A stretch of DNA of 64,000 nucleotides from contig NC_014376.1 of NCBI RefSeq assembly GCF_000144625.1, positions 310,001-374,000 on the forward strand, given 5' to 3'. This document shows, piece after piece, positions 53,654-63,789 of this stretch. Within the stretch, counting starts at the first letter, position 1. Every line of letters starts with the position of its first letter. This DNA is from [Clostridium] saccharolyticum WM1 (lineage in GTDB: Bacteria; Bacillota; Clostridia; Lachnospirales; Lachnospiraceae). The position numbers were made by a program, and so were the translations under genes. Under the pieces are notes generated by a model, which did no database searches, was not told the DNA's origin, and saw only the letters and a program-made list of their open reading frames with translations.

Positions 53654-54850
53654 ATGAAACTTGTTAACCAACAGTTAATTAAAGATACAAATCTGAAGCA
53701 GTTATATAATTCCATATACCGGAATCCAGGGATCTCAAGAGCGCAGCTTTCCAAGGATTCCCGGCTAAGCAAAACCGCAGTTTCTTCCCTGGTGGATGAA
53801 TTGATTGCGCGCAAATTTGTATACGATTCCGGCGCCAGCGGAAGTACCAATGTGGGGCGCAAGCCCAACAGCCTGCTGCTGCGGGCGGAACAGTATTATG
53901 TAGCCGTATTCTGTCTGGAGGAGAAGGGGCTGAACGCTGCCCTGGTGGACATCACAGGTTCTGCTTCCTTTAATCAGCAAATGGAAGTGCCTTCCCCTGA
54001 TGATTACATCCCCTTATGCCAGGAATACATTCATCAGATTGTGCTGCAGCAGATTCAAAAGGAGCAGTTTCTGGGCATCTGTGTGGTTGTTCCGGCTATG
54101 ATCGACCCGGACCGTCGGGAGATATTTGCCACGACCCTGAACCTTCCGGAAAAAGATTTTGTAGGAGAGCTTCAGCATGCTTTCAATGGTTTTCCGGTAG
54201 CTCTTTTAAATGATACGGCCTGCTTTGCCTATGCGGAAAAGGTTTACACTCAGATCATGGAAAAGGATTTTGCCTTTATCAACTTCGGGAAAGGGATCGG
54301 CGCCACTCTTTTTATCCGCAATGAGATGCTGGGACGTGCCAGTGCTTCCTATACCCAGTTCGGCCATTATTCCATTGACCCTGAGGGAGAGCTTTGCTCC
54401 TGCGGGAACCGTGGATGTCTGGAGCTGATGATCGGGGAAGCTTCCTTAAAAGGGCGTATTGCCAGGGCAGGTGGAAGCCCTGCGTTCAGAAAATCGCCGG
54501 CCGTTACTTATGGGAATCTGGGTCAGGCCAGTGTCTATGGGGATGTGGTATCCTGTAAGGTGGTACGGGATATTGCCGATGAATTTTCCATCGCCTTGTG
54601 CAATTTAATTTGCATGGTCCACCCAAAGCTGATCATTATCGGAGGCAAGGGAAAAGACCTTGGGCCTTTATTTCTTCAGGAGATCCAGGAATGTCTGCGC
54701 ACCATGGGATTCCGTCGCATGGTAAGCTCTGTCAGCATCCGGTACAGCCTTTTAGATTCCAGTGCCTTATATAATGGCGCAATGAAATATTTTTTTGATA
54801 TTCATTACAAGTTTACTCAGGATATGGCCGGAAGCTTTTTTATCGGCTGA
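53654..54850 (+). CDS. ROK-family transcriptional regulator
   Basis: The start is the ATG at 53654 (MKLVNQQLIKDTNLKQLYNSI) after AGAAGG; longer in-frame starts add no homology. The 398-residue protein has an N-terminal winged helix (GISRAQLSKDSRLSKTAVSSLVDELI) and a ROK domain with FGKGIGATLFI and the zinc motif CSCGNRGCLE. It probably represses the divergent sugar operon and responds to the sugar. Confidence 0.92.
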   Translation: MKLVNQQLIKDTNLKQLYNSIYRNPGISRAQLSKDSRLSKTAVSSLVDELIARKFVYDSGASGSTNVGRKPNSLLLRAEQYYVAVFCLEEKGLNAALVDITGSASFNQQMEVPSPDDYIPLCQEYIHQIVLQQIQKEQFLGICVVVPAMIDPDRREIFATTLNLPEKDFVGELQHAFNGFPVALLNDTACFAYAEKVYTQIMEKDFAFINFGKGIGATLFIRNEMLGRASASYTQFGHYSIDPEGELCSCGNRGCLELMIGEASLKGRIARAGGSPAFRKSPAVTYGNLGQASVYGDVVSCKVVRDIADEFSIALCNLICMVHPKLIIIGGKGKDLGPLFLQEIQECLRTMGFRRMVSSVSIRYSLLDSSALYNGAMKYFFDIHYKFTQDMAGSFFIG

Positions 54851-54885
54851 TCCATATTGTTTTCTTATGAAACGGAGGTATGCCA

Positions 54886-55983
54886 ATGGAAAAGTTAAGA
54901 GCAGCAATTATGGGCTGCGGAAGGATCTCTGCCTGCTATGAAGACGCCTTTCGCAGGCTTTCGGATTATGTGGAATTAGTGTGTGCCATCGACATTGACC
55001 TGGACAAAGCAAAAGCCTTTGGGGAAACATTTCACTGCCATTACTGTACGGATCTGGAAACTGCACTGCAATACCGGATTGATGTGATCCATCTGTGTCT
55101 TCCCCACTATCTTCACCCCGTCATTGCCATAAAAGCCATGAAGGCAGGGGTTCATGTACTGACGGAAAAGCCTATTGCCATTTCTCTGCAGGATGCTGAC
55201 CGGATGATGGAGGTGCAGAAGCTGACAGGAAAAAAGCTGGGGGTCATTTTCCAGACCAGATATACAAAGAGTGTGGAAAAATTAAAGCAGCTGATTGGAG
55301 AGGGATATTTTGGAAAGATATTATCTGTCCGTTCTTATCTTACCTGGGACCGGCCCGGCTCTTATTATGCGGGGAGCGGCTGGAAGGGAACCTGGGATAA
55401 AGAGGGCGGAGGTGTCCTGATTGACCAGGCCATTCACAGCATGGACCGGGTCCGGTATATGCTGGGCAGTGACATTGACTGGATCGAAGGAAGCGTACAC
55501 AACCATTGCCATGAAATGGTGGATGTGGAGGATACCGCGGAGGCTGCCATACGGTTTCAAGACGGCTGTATGTACCATCTTTACGCCTGCAATTCCTATG
55601 CATCCGATGCGCCTATAACCATAGAATTCCAGGGGGAGAAAGGACGCTGCGGCCTCATACAGGATATGGGGTTTTACGAAGCGGATGGATGCTATACGGA
55701 AATCAGAAATACGTATGAATCCACGAACGTTGGACCGGATTACTGGGGCAGCAGCCATCATCTCCAGATCAGGGATTTTTATGAATCAATTCTCCATGAC
55801 AGGCCTGTGATGATAGACGGACTGGAGGGCAGAAAGACATTGGAAATGGTGAAAGGAATCTATTTGTCCTCTTTGGAAAAACGGCGTATTTATTTGCCGT
55901 TTGAGGATGTGTATTATAAAGATCTGAATACTCAAATGGAACGGGACACAGAAAGCGTTTCCGGCTTGTATTTACGTCAATGA
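54886..55983 (+). CDS. Gfo/Idh/MocA-family oxidoreductase (second)
   Basis: The start is the ATG at 54886, seven bases after GGAGG. The 365-residue protein has the NAD-binding AAIMGCGRISACYED, VHVLTEKPIAI with the catalytic Lys, and GGGVLIDQAIHSMDRVRYML. It follows the ROK gene and, with the first oxidoreductase, suggests a two-step sugar redox conversion. Confidence 0.92.
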   Translation: MEKLRAAIMGCGRISACYEDAFRRLSDYVELVCAIDIDLDKAKAFGETFHCHYCTDLETALQYRIDVIHLCLPHYLHPVIAIKAMKAGVHVLTEKPIAISLQDADRMMEVQKLTGKKLGVIFQTRYTKSVEKLKQLIGEGYFGKILSVRSYLTWDRPGSYYAGSGWKGTWDKEGGGVLIDQAIHSMDRVRYMLGSDIDWIEGSVHNHCHEMVDVEDTAEAAIRFQDGCMYHLYACNSYASDAPITIEFQGEKGRCGLIQDMGFYEADGCYTEIRNTYESTNVGPDYWGSSHHLQIRDFYESILHDRPVMIDGLEGRKTLEMVKGIYLSSLEKRRIYLPFEDVYYKDLNTQMERDTESVSGLYLRQ

Positions 55984-55989
55984 TGCCGG

Positions 55990-56024
55990 CAGTTGGAGAA
56001 GGAATACTTCTCCAACTGTTTTTT
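55990..56024 (+). terminator. Terminator after the second oxidoreductase
   Basis: CAGTTGGAGAAG (55990-56001) pairs with CTTCTCCAACTG (56007-56018), followed by six Ts. Confidence 0.93.
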
Positions 56025-56163
56025 GCTGTGCCCTTTTTTTCATGGATTGTAGGTGTGCAGAAGGTTTTCTTTCTATTAAGTGGATAAAATTCCCTATTTG
56101 CTAAAATAATCACAAAAACGGTCGATATACATATATAAAAACAAATTGAGGGGTGCAGTTACT

Positions 56164-57465
56164 ATGAAAAAACAGGAAAAGCAGAATTCCATTGCCCTAA
56201 ATCAAAGAATGGCAATGGGATTCGGGGTTGTGAACATTTTAACAGTTTTAATTTCTTTGATAAGCCTTTTTACTATTTACGGATTATATTCCGCAGGCAG
56301 TGCATCAGCAAGACTTTTTGCGCTTTATACGGCCGCAATACTGCTGTTGACTGCCGTATCCGCTGTTGCAAGCTTCATCATATGCAGGGCCTTAAACCGA
56401 AGCATTGTGCGTCCTCTTAAAATTCTCAACAATATTGCGCAGCAGCTGTCGGTGGGAGATGCAAGCGCAAACGTCCGGGTGCTCACAAAGGATGAGGTGG
56501 GAGAAGTGATGAAATCCTTCAAGGCGATGGTGGAAAATACAAGGGGCCAGGCACAGACAGCAGAAGCAATAGCAGGGGGGGATTTAACCGTCCCTGTAAA
56601 AATAAGTTCGGATAAGGATGTTCTGGGCATTGCCTTAAGCAGCATCGTAGAGAAGAACAACCACATTCTGTCTCAGATATGTGACACGTCGGGGCAGGTT
56701 TTAAACGGAGCCGGACAGATATCGGAAGCAAGTATACGCCTTTCAGAAGGGGCGAGCCGTCAGGCAGGCTCCCTTCAGGAACTGGCAGCGGCCGTTACGG
56801 AGGTAAAAAACCAGATCACCTTAAGTGCAGATCATGCGGAACTGGCAAGGGCGTGTGCAAATGATGTGAGGCATGGAGCCGAGGAGGGCAACAGGCACAT
56901 GGAGGAAATGCTCAAAGCCATGGATGAAATCAACTTATCCTCATCAAATATCTCAAAGGTTATAAAGGCCATCGAAGACATTGCTTTTCAGACAAATTTA
57001 CTGTCATTAAATGCCTCGGTAGAGGCTGCAAGAGCCGGTCAGTACGGAAAGGGCTTTGCGGTTGTGGCGGATGAGGTGCGAAGCCTGGCGGCCCGGTCCG
57101 CAGAGGCAGCAAAGGAAACTGCAGATATGATTGAAAGCTCTATACAGAGAGCTGAACATGGAATGAAGATCGCACAGACTACCGCAGATGCTTTTAATAA
57201 AATAGTTGGGGGAATCGAGAAGGTTGCCGGTTTGGCGGAAAAAATTGCCGGCGCATCGTCAGAGCAGGCTTCCGGTATAGCCAGAATAAATGACGAAATC
57301 AGTCAGGTATCTACCGTGGTGCAGGCAAATTCGGCAGCGTCCGAGGAAAGTACCGCTGCAACGGCCCAGCTGTACAAGCAGGCGGAAACACTGAAGGAAA
57401 TGGTACAGACCTTCAAGCTGAAAAAGCCCTGCGAAAGAGATGAAGCTTTTAGAATAACCCACTAG
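56164..57465 (+). CDS. Methyl-accepting chemotaxis protein lacking an external sensor domain
   Basis: The start is the ATG at 56164, after GAGGGG. The 433-residue protein has two membrane helices close together (about 18-45 and 57-80), so the outside loop is only about 12 residues. A HAMP domain follows ([20 protein letters not shown]), then the signalling helices with hairpin tip [20 protein letters not shown]. It may sense membrane or intracellular signals. No other chemotaxis gene is nearby. Confidence 0.9.
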   Translation: MKKQEKQNSIALNQRMAMGFGVVNILTVLISLISLFTIYGLYSAGSASARLFALYTAAILLLTAVSAVASFIICRALNRSIVRPLKILNNIAQQLSVGDASANVRVLTKDEVGEVMKSFKAMVENTRGQAQTAEAIAGGDLTVPVKISSDKDVLGIALSSIVEKNNHILSQICDTSGQVLNGAGQISEASIRLSEGASRQAGSLQELAAAVTEVKNQITLSADHAELARACANDVRHGAEEGNRHMEEMLKAMDEINLSSSNISKVIKAIEDIAFQTNLLSLNASVEAARAGQYGKGFAVVADEVRSLAARSAEAAKETADMIESSIQRAEHGMKIAQTTADAFNKIVGGIEKVAGLAEKIAGASSEQASGIARINDEISQVSTVVQANSAASEESTAATAQLYKQAETLKEMVQTFKLKKPCERDEAFRITH

Positions 57466-57509
57466 GAATTCTAAAAGCACAGTGCCTTTCCAGATTTACA
57501 GTATAAAAC

Positions 57510-57559
57510 AGGGGTGCTGCAAGATAGCCATAGATTGCTATTTTGCAGCACCCCTTTTT
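57510..57559 (+). terminator. Terminator between the chemotaxis gene and asnA
   Basis: AGGGGTGCTGCAA (57510-57522) pairs with TTGCAGCACCCCT (57543-57555), with Ts at the end. It may serve both convergent genes. Confidence 0.9.
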
Positions 57560-57594
57560 ATTTAACCGATATCGCCGGGAAAGGGTCACTCAGC

Positions 57595-58602
57595 CTACAA
57601 AAGGATGATGTTATGCTTTCTGCATTCCTCCCGCATTTCCTTTGGCCAGATACTGGCCTGAACTTCTCCCACATGGGCTCTGTCCAGCAGAAGCATGCAG
57701 AGACGGGACTGCCCGATGCCGCCTCCGATGGTGCAGGGCAGCTCTCCGTTTAAAAGCATCCTGTGGTAAGGAAGATTTTTCCGGTCTTCACAGCCTGCTT
57801 TCTCCAACTGCTTTGCCAGGGATTCCTCATCGACTCTAATTCCCATGCTGGAAATTTCCAGGGCGCAGTTTAAATTCTCAAACCAGAACAGGATATCCCC
57901 GTTTAACTGCCAGTCATCGTAGTCCGGAGCTCTTCCGTCATGAGGCATTCCGCTGCCCAGCTTGTCCCCGATCTTCATGAGGAAGACACAGCCGTGTTCC
58001 TTTGTGATCAGATTTTCCCGTTCCTTTGGCGTTTTGTCAGGGTAACGGTCCTCCAGCTCCTGGGAAGTGATAAATGTAATGTCTTTTGGAAGGTGCTTTA
58101 CAGCCTGGGGATATTTGTACCAGACCTCATGCTGCATGTGCTTGATGATCTTAAAGATGGTGCGGACGGTATCTTTTAAAGTCTCTTCCTTCCGCTCCTC
58201 CCTGGTAATGACCTTTTCCCAGTCCCACTGGTCCACATAGCAGGAGTGAAGGTTGTCCAGGTCCTCATCTCTCCGGATGGCATTCATATTGGTATAAAGG
58301 CCTTCTCCCGGCAGAAAACCGTATTCATGAAGCGCCATACGCTTCCACTTGGCCAGAGAATGGACGACTTCAATGGTTTCTCCGGGAATTCCGGCAATGT
58401 CAAACTGCACCGGACGCTCCACACCGTTTAAATCATCATTTAAACCGCTGCTGTGCTCCACAAATAAGGGGGCTGAGATCCGTTCCAGATTCATTTCCTT
58501 TCCAAGCTCTTTTTGAAACGTATCCCTGATGTATTTAATGGCTTCCTGGGTCTCCCGGACGGAAAGCCTGGGGTCATAGTTTTCCGGTATGATGAGTTCC
58601 AT
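57595..58602 (-). CDS. asnA: Aspartate-ammonia ligase
   Basis: The 335-residue protein has the AsnA motifs [39 protein letters not shown], the WDWEK region, and the class II-like [14 protein letters not shown] ending. It makes asparagine from aspartate, ammonia and ATP. It is a single gene. Confidence 0.96.
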   Translation of the reverse strand: MELIIPENYDPRLSVRETQEAIKYIRDTFQKELGKEMNLERISAPLFVEHSSGLNDDLNGVERPVQFDIAGIPGETIEVVHSLAKWKRMALHEYGFLPGEGLYTNMNAIRRDEDLDNLHSCYVDQWDWEKVITREERKEETLKDTVRTIFKIIKHMQHEVWYKYPQAVKHLPKDITFITSQELEDRYPDKTPKERENLITKEHGCVFLMKIGDKLGSGMPHDGRAPDYDDWQLNGDILFWFENLNCALEISSMGIRVDEESLAKQLEKAGCEDRKNLPYHRMLLNGELPCTIGGGIGQSRLCMLLLDRAHVGEVQASIWPKEMREECRKHNIILL

Positions 58603-58776
58603 GTGGTATTCCTCCCAAATAAAATGTTTTTATTATGGTATCACTAATATGAAAAACGTGCAACCATTGTTTTCTTTCAAATGCGCAGGAACCCGTTTGC
58701 CTGCCTGCAAAAAAGTTGCATGGAGACTGGGGCTGTGATATGATAAATGGAAGTTAAAAGAAAAGAGCAGAGTGAT

Positions 58777-59838
58777 ATGAAAACGGAACGAATTATTATA
58801 GAAGATACTGAAAATCCGGAGGCAGAGCTGTTAATAAAGCCTGCGGATATTATAAGAAAGGGAGGCCTGGTGGCGTTTCCAACAGAAACCGTATACGGGC
58901 TGGGGGGCAATGCATTAAATGAAGAGGCAGCAGGAAAAATATATGCGGCAAAGGGAAGGCCCTCGGACAACCCCTTAATCGCCCATATCGGAGATTTTGA
59001 CGATCTGCCTCCTCTGGTTTCAGCAATTCCTGAAGCAGGAAAAAAGCTGATGAAAGCATTCTGGCCAGGGCCTTTGACCCTGATCTTCCCCAAAAGCGGC
59101 CTGGTACCCTATGGAACTACGGGAGGGCTTGATACGGTGGCGGTACGCATGCCTGTGGATCCGGTGGCAAGGGCCCTCATTCGCCTGGCAGGTGTACCGG
59201 TGGCTGCACCCAGTGCCAATACCTCCGGGCGTCCCAGCCCTACGACGGCAGACCATGTGTGGCAGGACATGAACGGAAAGATTGATATGATTGTTGACGG
59301 CGGGGCAGTTGGGATCGGTGTGGAATCCACCATCATTGATGTATCAGGTGACGGGCCAGTAATCTTAAGACCCGGAGCCATTACTCAGGAAATGGCTTCT
59401 GCTGTTCTTGGAATAGAGGTACCTCTTGACCCTGCCATTGTATCCGGGCCATTGAAGGCGGATGTAAGGCCAAAAGCCCCAGGTATGAAATATAAGCATT
59501 ATGCACCCAAGGCGGAGCTGACCCTGGTGGAGGGGGATGCAGAAGCTGTTATAGAGACCATAAACCGGCTGGCAGAAGAAAAGCTTACCCAGGGGTTACG
59601 GGTGGGGATCATCTGTACGGAGGAAACAAAGGAAGCGTATCATGCGGGAGTGGTGAGAAGCATGGGGATCCGTACCAGGGAGGAGACCATAGCCCACAAC
59701 CTATATGGGGTGCTGCGGGAATTTGATGATCTGGAAGCGGATGTTATATTTTCTGAAAGCTTTTCCAGAAATCACCTTGGACAGGCCATTATGAACCGCC
59801 TTACCAAGGCAGCCGGATATCATGTGATAAAAGTATAA
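58777..59838 (+). CDS. L-threonylcarbamoyladenylate synthase (Sua5/YwlC type)
   Basis: The start ATG at 58777 follows a weak site; an in-frame ATG at 58747 is also possible. The 353-residue protein has the YrdC domain (GGLVAFPTETVYGLGGNAL, SDNPLIAHI, KAFWPGPLTLIFPKS) and a C-terminal Sua5 domain (APGMKYKHYAPKAELTLVEG). It makes threonylcarbamoyl-AMP for the tRNA t6A modification. It starts a run of housekeeping genes. Confidence 0.93.
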   Translation: MKTERIIIEDTENPEAELLIKPADIIRKGGLVAFPTETVYGLGGNALNEEAAGKIYAAKGRPSDNPLIAHIGDFDDLPPLVSAIPEAGKKLMKAFWPGPLTLIFPKSGLVPYGTTGGLDTVAVRMPVDPVARALIRLAGVPVAAPSANTSGRPSPTTADHVWQDMNGKIDMIVDGGAVGIGVESTIIDVSGDGPVILRPGAITQEMASAVLGIEVPLDPAIVSGPLKADVRPKAPGMKYKHYAPKAELTLVEGDAEAVIETINRLAEEKLTQGLRVGIICTEETKEAYHAGVVRSMGIRTREETIAHNLYGVLREFDDLEADVIFSESFSRNHLGQAIMNRLTKAAGYHVIKV

Positions 59839-59874
59839 GAACGAAAGTGTAAAGACCCGGGGGGATCCTGCTAT

Positions 59875-59957
59875 GCCCCAAAAGCATGGGGAGGAAGGCG
59901 GAAACACCCTGGGGCATACGATAAGCCCCAAAAGCATGGGCAAGAAGGAGGGAAACA
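59875..59957. repeat. Imperfect direct repeat of about 32 bp, period 50
   Basis: GCCCCAAAAGCATGGG followed by a purine-rich AGGAAGG-type stretch occurs at 59875 and again at 59925. The second copy provides the ribosome binding site AAGGAGGG of the deaminase gene. Confidence 0.8.
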
Positions 59958-59958
59958 A

Positions 59959-60453
59959 ATGGCGGGAAAAAGAGAAGATTATATTACATGGGATGAATAT
60001 TTTATGGGAGTGGCGGCCCTTTCTTCCAAACGCTCCAAGGATCCCAGCACTCAGGTGGGAGCCTGTATCGTGAGCCAGGACAACAAAATTTTATCCATGG
60101 GCTACAACGGTTTTCCCATGGGCTGTTCAGACGATGAATTTCCCTGGGACAGGGAAAATGAGCAGGAAGATCCTTATAATGCCAAATATTTCTATTCCAC
60201 TCACAGCGAATTAAATGCTATCCTGAATTACAGGGGAGGAAGCCTGGAAGGCAGCAAGCTTTATGTGACCCTGTTCCCTTGCAATGAGTGCGCCAAGGCC
60301 ATCATACAGGCTGGAATAAAGACCATTGTATACGGCTCGGATAAGTACGAGGGCACGCCTGCCGTCAATGCATCCAAGCGTATGCTCAATGCAGCCGGGG
60401 TAAGGTATTACCAGTATCAGCCTACCGGGAGAAAGATAGAGATTGAGGTTTGA
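59959..60453 (+). CDS. comEB: dCMP deaminase / ComEB-type cytidine deaminase
   Basis: The 164-residue protein has the zinc motifs HSELNAIL and PCNECAKAIIQAGI. The Tyr/Trp-rich N-terminus (WDEYFMGVAALSSKRSKDPSTQVGAC) is typical of dCMP deaminases. It makes dUMP for thymidylate synthesis. The ribosome binding site is AAGGAGGG. It precedes the radical SAM gene by one base. Confidence 0.93.
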   Translation: MAGKREDYITWDEYFMGVAALSSKRSKDPSTQVGACIVSQDNKILSMGYNGFPMGCSDDEFPWDRENEQEDPYNAKYFYSTHSELNAILNYRGGSLEGSKLYVTLFPCNECAKAIIQAGIKTIVYGSDKYEGTPAVNASKRMLNAAGVRYYQYQPTGRKIEIEV

Positions 60454-60454
60454 C

Positions 60455-62215
60455 ATGAAATTTTTACTGGTGGCGCTTAACGCCAAATACATCCATTCCA
60501 ATCCTGCCGTTTACAGCTTAAAGGCTTATGCTGAAGCCCATGTAAAAGAGCCGGAACTGAAGGATGGAAGGTTCCGGATCGAAACCCAGGAATATACCAT
60601 TAACAATCAGCCCGATGAGATCTTAAAGGATATTTACTTAAGAAAGCCGGATGCCGTGGGATTTTCCTGTTACATCTGGAATATTTCTTATGTCTTGGAG
60701 CTGGTCCGGGACCTTCCGAAGATTCTCCCTCATGTGGAGATCTGGCTGGGAGGTCCCGAGGTGTCTTATGACGCATCCCGGATCCTTTGCCGGGAACCGC
60801 AGGTTTATGGGATTATGATGGGAGAAGGGGAAGAAACCTTTTCAAAGGTTGTACGCTGTTATTTAAAGCGGGGCAGAGAAAACCAAGAAAGCAGAAGCTC
60901 TTCTTTTGAAGCCGTTGAAGGTACGGCTGTAAGAAGCGAGGATGGAAATGTAGTGGAGATAGCCCCAAAGACGACAGTTGACATGAGCTCCATCCCATTC
61001 CTGTATCAGGACTTAAAAGAGTTTGAGAACCGCATTATATATTACGAAAGCAGCCGAGGATGTCCCTTTTCCTGCAGCTACTGCCTTTCTTCCCTGGATA
61101 AGTCCGTTCGGCTGCGGGATACAGCGCTGGTGTTAAAGGAGCTGGACGTTTTTCTTAACAACCGGGTCCCCCAGGTGAAATTTGTGGACAGGACCTTTAA
61201 CTGCAACAGAAAACATACTATGGCGATCTGGCGGCACATCATCGAACATGACAATGGAGTCACCAATTTTCATTTTGAGATTTCCGCTGATCTTCTAAAT
61301 GAGGAGGAGCTGGAGATCATGTCCCGCATGAGGAAGGGACTCATCCAGCTGGAGATCGGGGTCCAGAGTACCAACCCGGATACCATCAGGGAGATCCGCA
61401 GAACTATGGATTTAAATCGCTTAAAAGAAACCGTTGGAAGGATCAACCGCTTTGGAAATATCCATCAGCACCTGGACCTGATTGCAGGACTTCCCTGGGA
61501 GGATTACCAAAGCTTCCGGAATTCCTTTAATGAAGTTTACGAGATGAAGCCGGAGCAGCTTCAACTTGGTTTTTTAAAGGTATTAAAAGGCTCCTTCCTG
61601 TCAGAAAAGGCTGAGGAATACGGACTTAAGTTTAAGCGGAAGCCGCCCTACGAGGTGCTGTCCACCAGGTGGCTGGATTATGGCGGGATCCTGAAGCTGA
61701 AGGGGTTGGAGGAAATGCTGGAGGTATACGGAAACAGCGGACAGTTCCGGACCACCTTACAAGAACTTTATAAAGAGTTTGAAACACCTTTTGATATGTT
61801 TGAGGCATTGGCTGAATATTATGATAAACAGGAGCTGTCAGGCATCAGCCACAGCCGGATGGCACGGTATGAGATTCTGGAAAGATTCATCCTCAGTCAG
61901 GTACCGGATAAACGTTCCCTGTACCGGGATCTTCTGGTATATGATCTTTACCTGAGGGAAAATTTAAAGAGCCGGCCTCCTTTTGCCGCGGACCAGGAAC
62001 CTTTTAAGGACCAGGTGCGGGCATTTTTTGAGGGAGAAGCAGCTTCCTTTGGGTATTTAAAGGAAGGGTATGAAGGTTATGAGGCCAGACAGCTTATAAA
62101 GATGGCCCATGTGGAGGTGTTCCGGGATGGAAGGGCAGTACTTTTTGATTATAAAAAGAGGGATGCCCTGTCCCATAATGCAGCGGCTTATGAGATTGGC
62201 ATTTGGAGGAAGTAA
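60455..62215 (+). CDS. B12-binding radical SAM protein (DUF4080 type)
   Basis: The start is the ATG at 60455 after GAGG. The 586-residue protein has an N-terminal B12-binding-like domain (LLVALNAKYIHSNPAVY, IWLGGPEVSYD). The radical SAM core carries ESSRGCPFSCSYCLSS (CxxxCxxC near residue 208). A C-terminal DUF4080 region (SRWLDYGGILKLKGLEEMLE-like) follows. The reaction is unknown. It overlaps the nth gene by one base. Confidence 0.87.
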   Translation: MKFLLVALNAKYIHSNPAVYSLKAYAEAHVKEPELKDGRFRIETQEYTINNQPDEILKDIYLRKPDAVGFSCYIWNISYVLELVRDLPKILPHVEIWLGGPEVSYDASRILCREPQVYGIMMGEGEETFSKVVRCYLKRGRENQESRSSSFEAVEGTAVRSEDGNVVEIAPKTTVDMSSIPFLYQDLKEFENRIIYYESSRGCPFSCSYCLSSLDKSVRLRDTALVLKELDVFLNNRVPQVKFVDRTFNCNRKHTMAIWRHIIEHDNGVTNFHFEISADLLNEEELEIMSRMRKGLIQLEIGVQSTNPDTIREIRRTMDLNRLKETVGRINRFGNIHQHLDLIAGLPWEDYQSFRNSFNEVYEMKPEQLQLGFLKVLKGSFLSEKAEEYGLKFKRKPPYEVLSTRWLDYGGILKLKGLEEMLEVYGNSGQFRTTLQELYKEFETPFDMFEALAEYYDKQELSGISHSRMARYEILERFILSQVPDKRSLYRDLLVYDLYLRENLKSRPPFAADQEPFKDQVRAFFEGEAASFGYLKEGYEGYEARQLIKMAHVEVFRDGRAVLFDYKKRDALSHNAAAYEIGIWRK

Positions 62216-62892
62216 TGGCAAAGAAAGAGACAAAAGCAGAGCGGCAGGCTCGTGTAATAAAAGTGCTTGAGGCCCTTGACCGGGAGTATGGAAGGTCCTA
62301 TGTATGCTATTTAAACCATGAAAATCCATGGCAGCTATTGATAGCGGTCATTTTAAGCGCCCAGTGCACCGATGCCAGAGTGAACATGGTAACACCGGAT
62401 TTGTTCCGGAAGTATGATTCCCCAAAGAAATTTGCCCAGGCAGATTTAAAGGAATTGGAAAAGGATATCCATTCTCTAGGTTTTTATCATATGAAAGCAA
62501 AAAACATCATATCCTGCTGTCAGGATCTGGTGGAAAAATACGGAGGTGAGGTTCCTCGGACAATGGAAGAGCTGACCTCCCTTGCAGGAGTAGGGCGAAA
62601 AACAGCAAACGTAATCCGGGGTAATATCTACAACGAACCCAGCATAGTGGTGGATACCCATGTAAAGCGGATTTCCAGAAAGCTTGGCTTTGCAAGGGAA
62701 GAGGATCCTGAGAAAATCGAGTTTGAGCTGATGAAGGTACTTCCAAAGGATCATTGGATCTTATGGAATATCCAGATTATCACTCTCGGCAGATCCATTT
62801 GTGTTGCGAGAAACCCCAAGTGCTGCCAGTGTTTTCTGCAAACCCTCTGTCCCAGTGCTCAGGCGCAGTTAAGTAAGAAGAAGGAGGCTTAA
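62215..62892 (+). CDS. nth: Endonuclease III
   Basis: The start is the ATG at 62215 after GGAGG. The 225-residue protein has the helix-hairpin-helix LAGVGRKTANVI with the catalytic Lys/Asp pair (LSAQCTDARVN; VDTHVKRIS). The 4Fe-4S cysteines are CVARNPKCCQCFLQTLC. It removes oxidised pyrimidines from DNA. Confidence 0.97.
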   Translation: MAKKETKAERQARVIKVLEALDREYGRSYVCYLNHENPWQLLIAVILSAQCTDARVNMVTPDLFRKYDSPKKFAQADLKELEKDIHSLGFYHMKAKNIISCCQDLVEKYGGEVPRTMEELTSLAGVGRKTANVIRGNIYNEPSIVVDTHVKRISRKLGFAREEDPEKIEFELMKVLPKDHWILWNIQIITLGRSICVARNPKCCQCFLQTLCPSAQAQLSKKKEA

Positions 62893-62893
62893 T

Positions 62894-63601
62894 TTGGAAT
62901 CATCCTATATTGCCGTTGATTTAGAAACTACCGGCCTTGACCCCAAGCTGGATAAAATCATTGAAATCGGTGCAGTGAAGGTTGTGAAAGGGCAGATGAC
63001 AGAGCACTTTCAAACCTTTATCAACCCCTTCAGGAAGCTGGAATCCCGGGTGATCATTCTTACGGGCATCAGCGACCGTCAGCTGGAAGCTTCTCCGGGG
63101 ATCGGAGAGGTGATCGGGGAATTCCTGGAATTTGCAGAGGGACTGCCGGTTCTGGGACATCATGTGATTTTTGATTACAGCTTTTTAAAGCGTGCAGCAA
63201 TCAATGAAGGTTATAGTTTTGAGAGACGGGGGATAGATACCCTTAAGCTGGCCAGAAGGTTCATGCCTCCCGAAGAGAAGAAAAATTTAGGGGCAGCGTG
63301 CGGATATTTCGGGATTGAACAAACCATGAGCCACCGGGCGCTTGCAGATGCAAGTGCGGCCCACGGACTGTATCAGGAAATGGCAAAACGGTACGGAAAA
63401 GAAGCGCCGGAGATTTTTGATTCCCAGGCTTTGATCTATAAGGCAAAAAAGGAACAGCCGGCCTCAAAAAGGCAAAAAGAACACTTGCAGGATTTATTAA
63501 AATATCATAAAATAGTTTTATCTGTGCAAACGGAACATATGTCCAGAAATGAAATATCAAGAATCACGGATAAAATTATAGCACAGTATGGAAGAATATA
63601 A
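62894..63601 (+). CDS. DnaQ-like 3'-5' exonuclease
   Basis: A TTG start at 62894 follows AAGGAGG. The 235-residue protein has ExoI AVDLETTGLDP, ExoII LGHHVIFDYSFL and ExoIII HRALADASAAH, the DEDDh family motifs. Such single-domain enzymes act in DNA repair or RNA turnover. It lies one base after nth. Confidence 0.92.
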   Translation: MESSYIAVDLETTGLDPKLDKIIEIGAVKVVKGQMTEHFQTFINPFRKLESRVIILTGISDRQLEASPGIGEVIGEFLEFAEGLPVLGHHVIFDYSFLKRAAINEGYSFERRGIDTLKLARRFMPPEEKKNLGAACGYFGIEQTMSHRALADASAAHGLYQEMAKRYGKEAPEIFDSQALIYKAKKEQPASKRQKEHLQDLLKYHKIVLSVQTEHMSRNEISRITDKIIAQYGRI

Positions 63602-63616
63602 GCGAGGTGATACGTT

Positions 63617-63730
63617 ATGATTAATTTTAACAATAAAAACAACAGAAAATTTTTATCAGTAGTCTTGATCCTGGTAGTCATTTTACTGATTGCCGCCATG
63701 GTGCTTCCTATGATGCTTCAGTTTATGTAA
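63617..63730 (+). CDS. Tiny membrane protein (37 aa)
   Basis: GAGGTGA precedes the ATG at 63617. The product has a short Asn/Lys-rich start (MINFNNKNNRKF), one hydrophobic helix (LSVVLILVVILLIAAMVLP) and the end MMLQFM. It is probably a small inner-membrane protein. No known family is recognised. It follows the exonuclease by 15 bases. Confidence 0.6.
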   Translation: MINFNNKNNRKFLSVVLILVVILLIAAMVLPMMLQFM

Positions 63731-63789
63731 ACGGTCAGGGATGTGTATTGGCAGCATACAGGCACAGCAGCAGAGCATGAGGAATGAAT

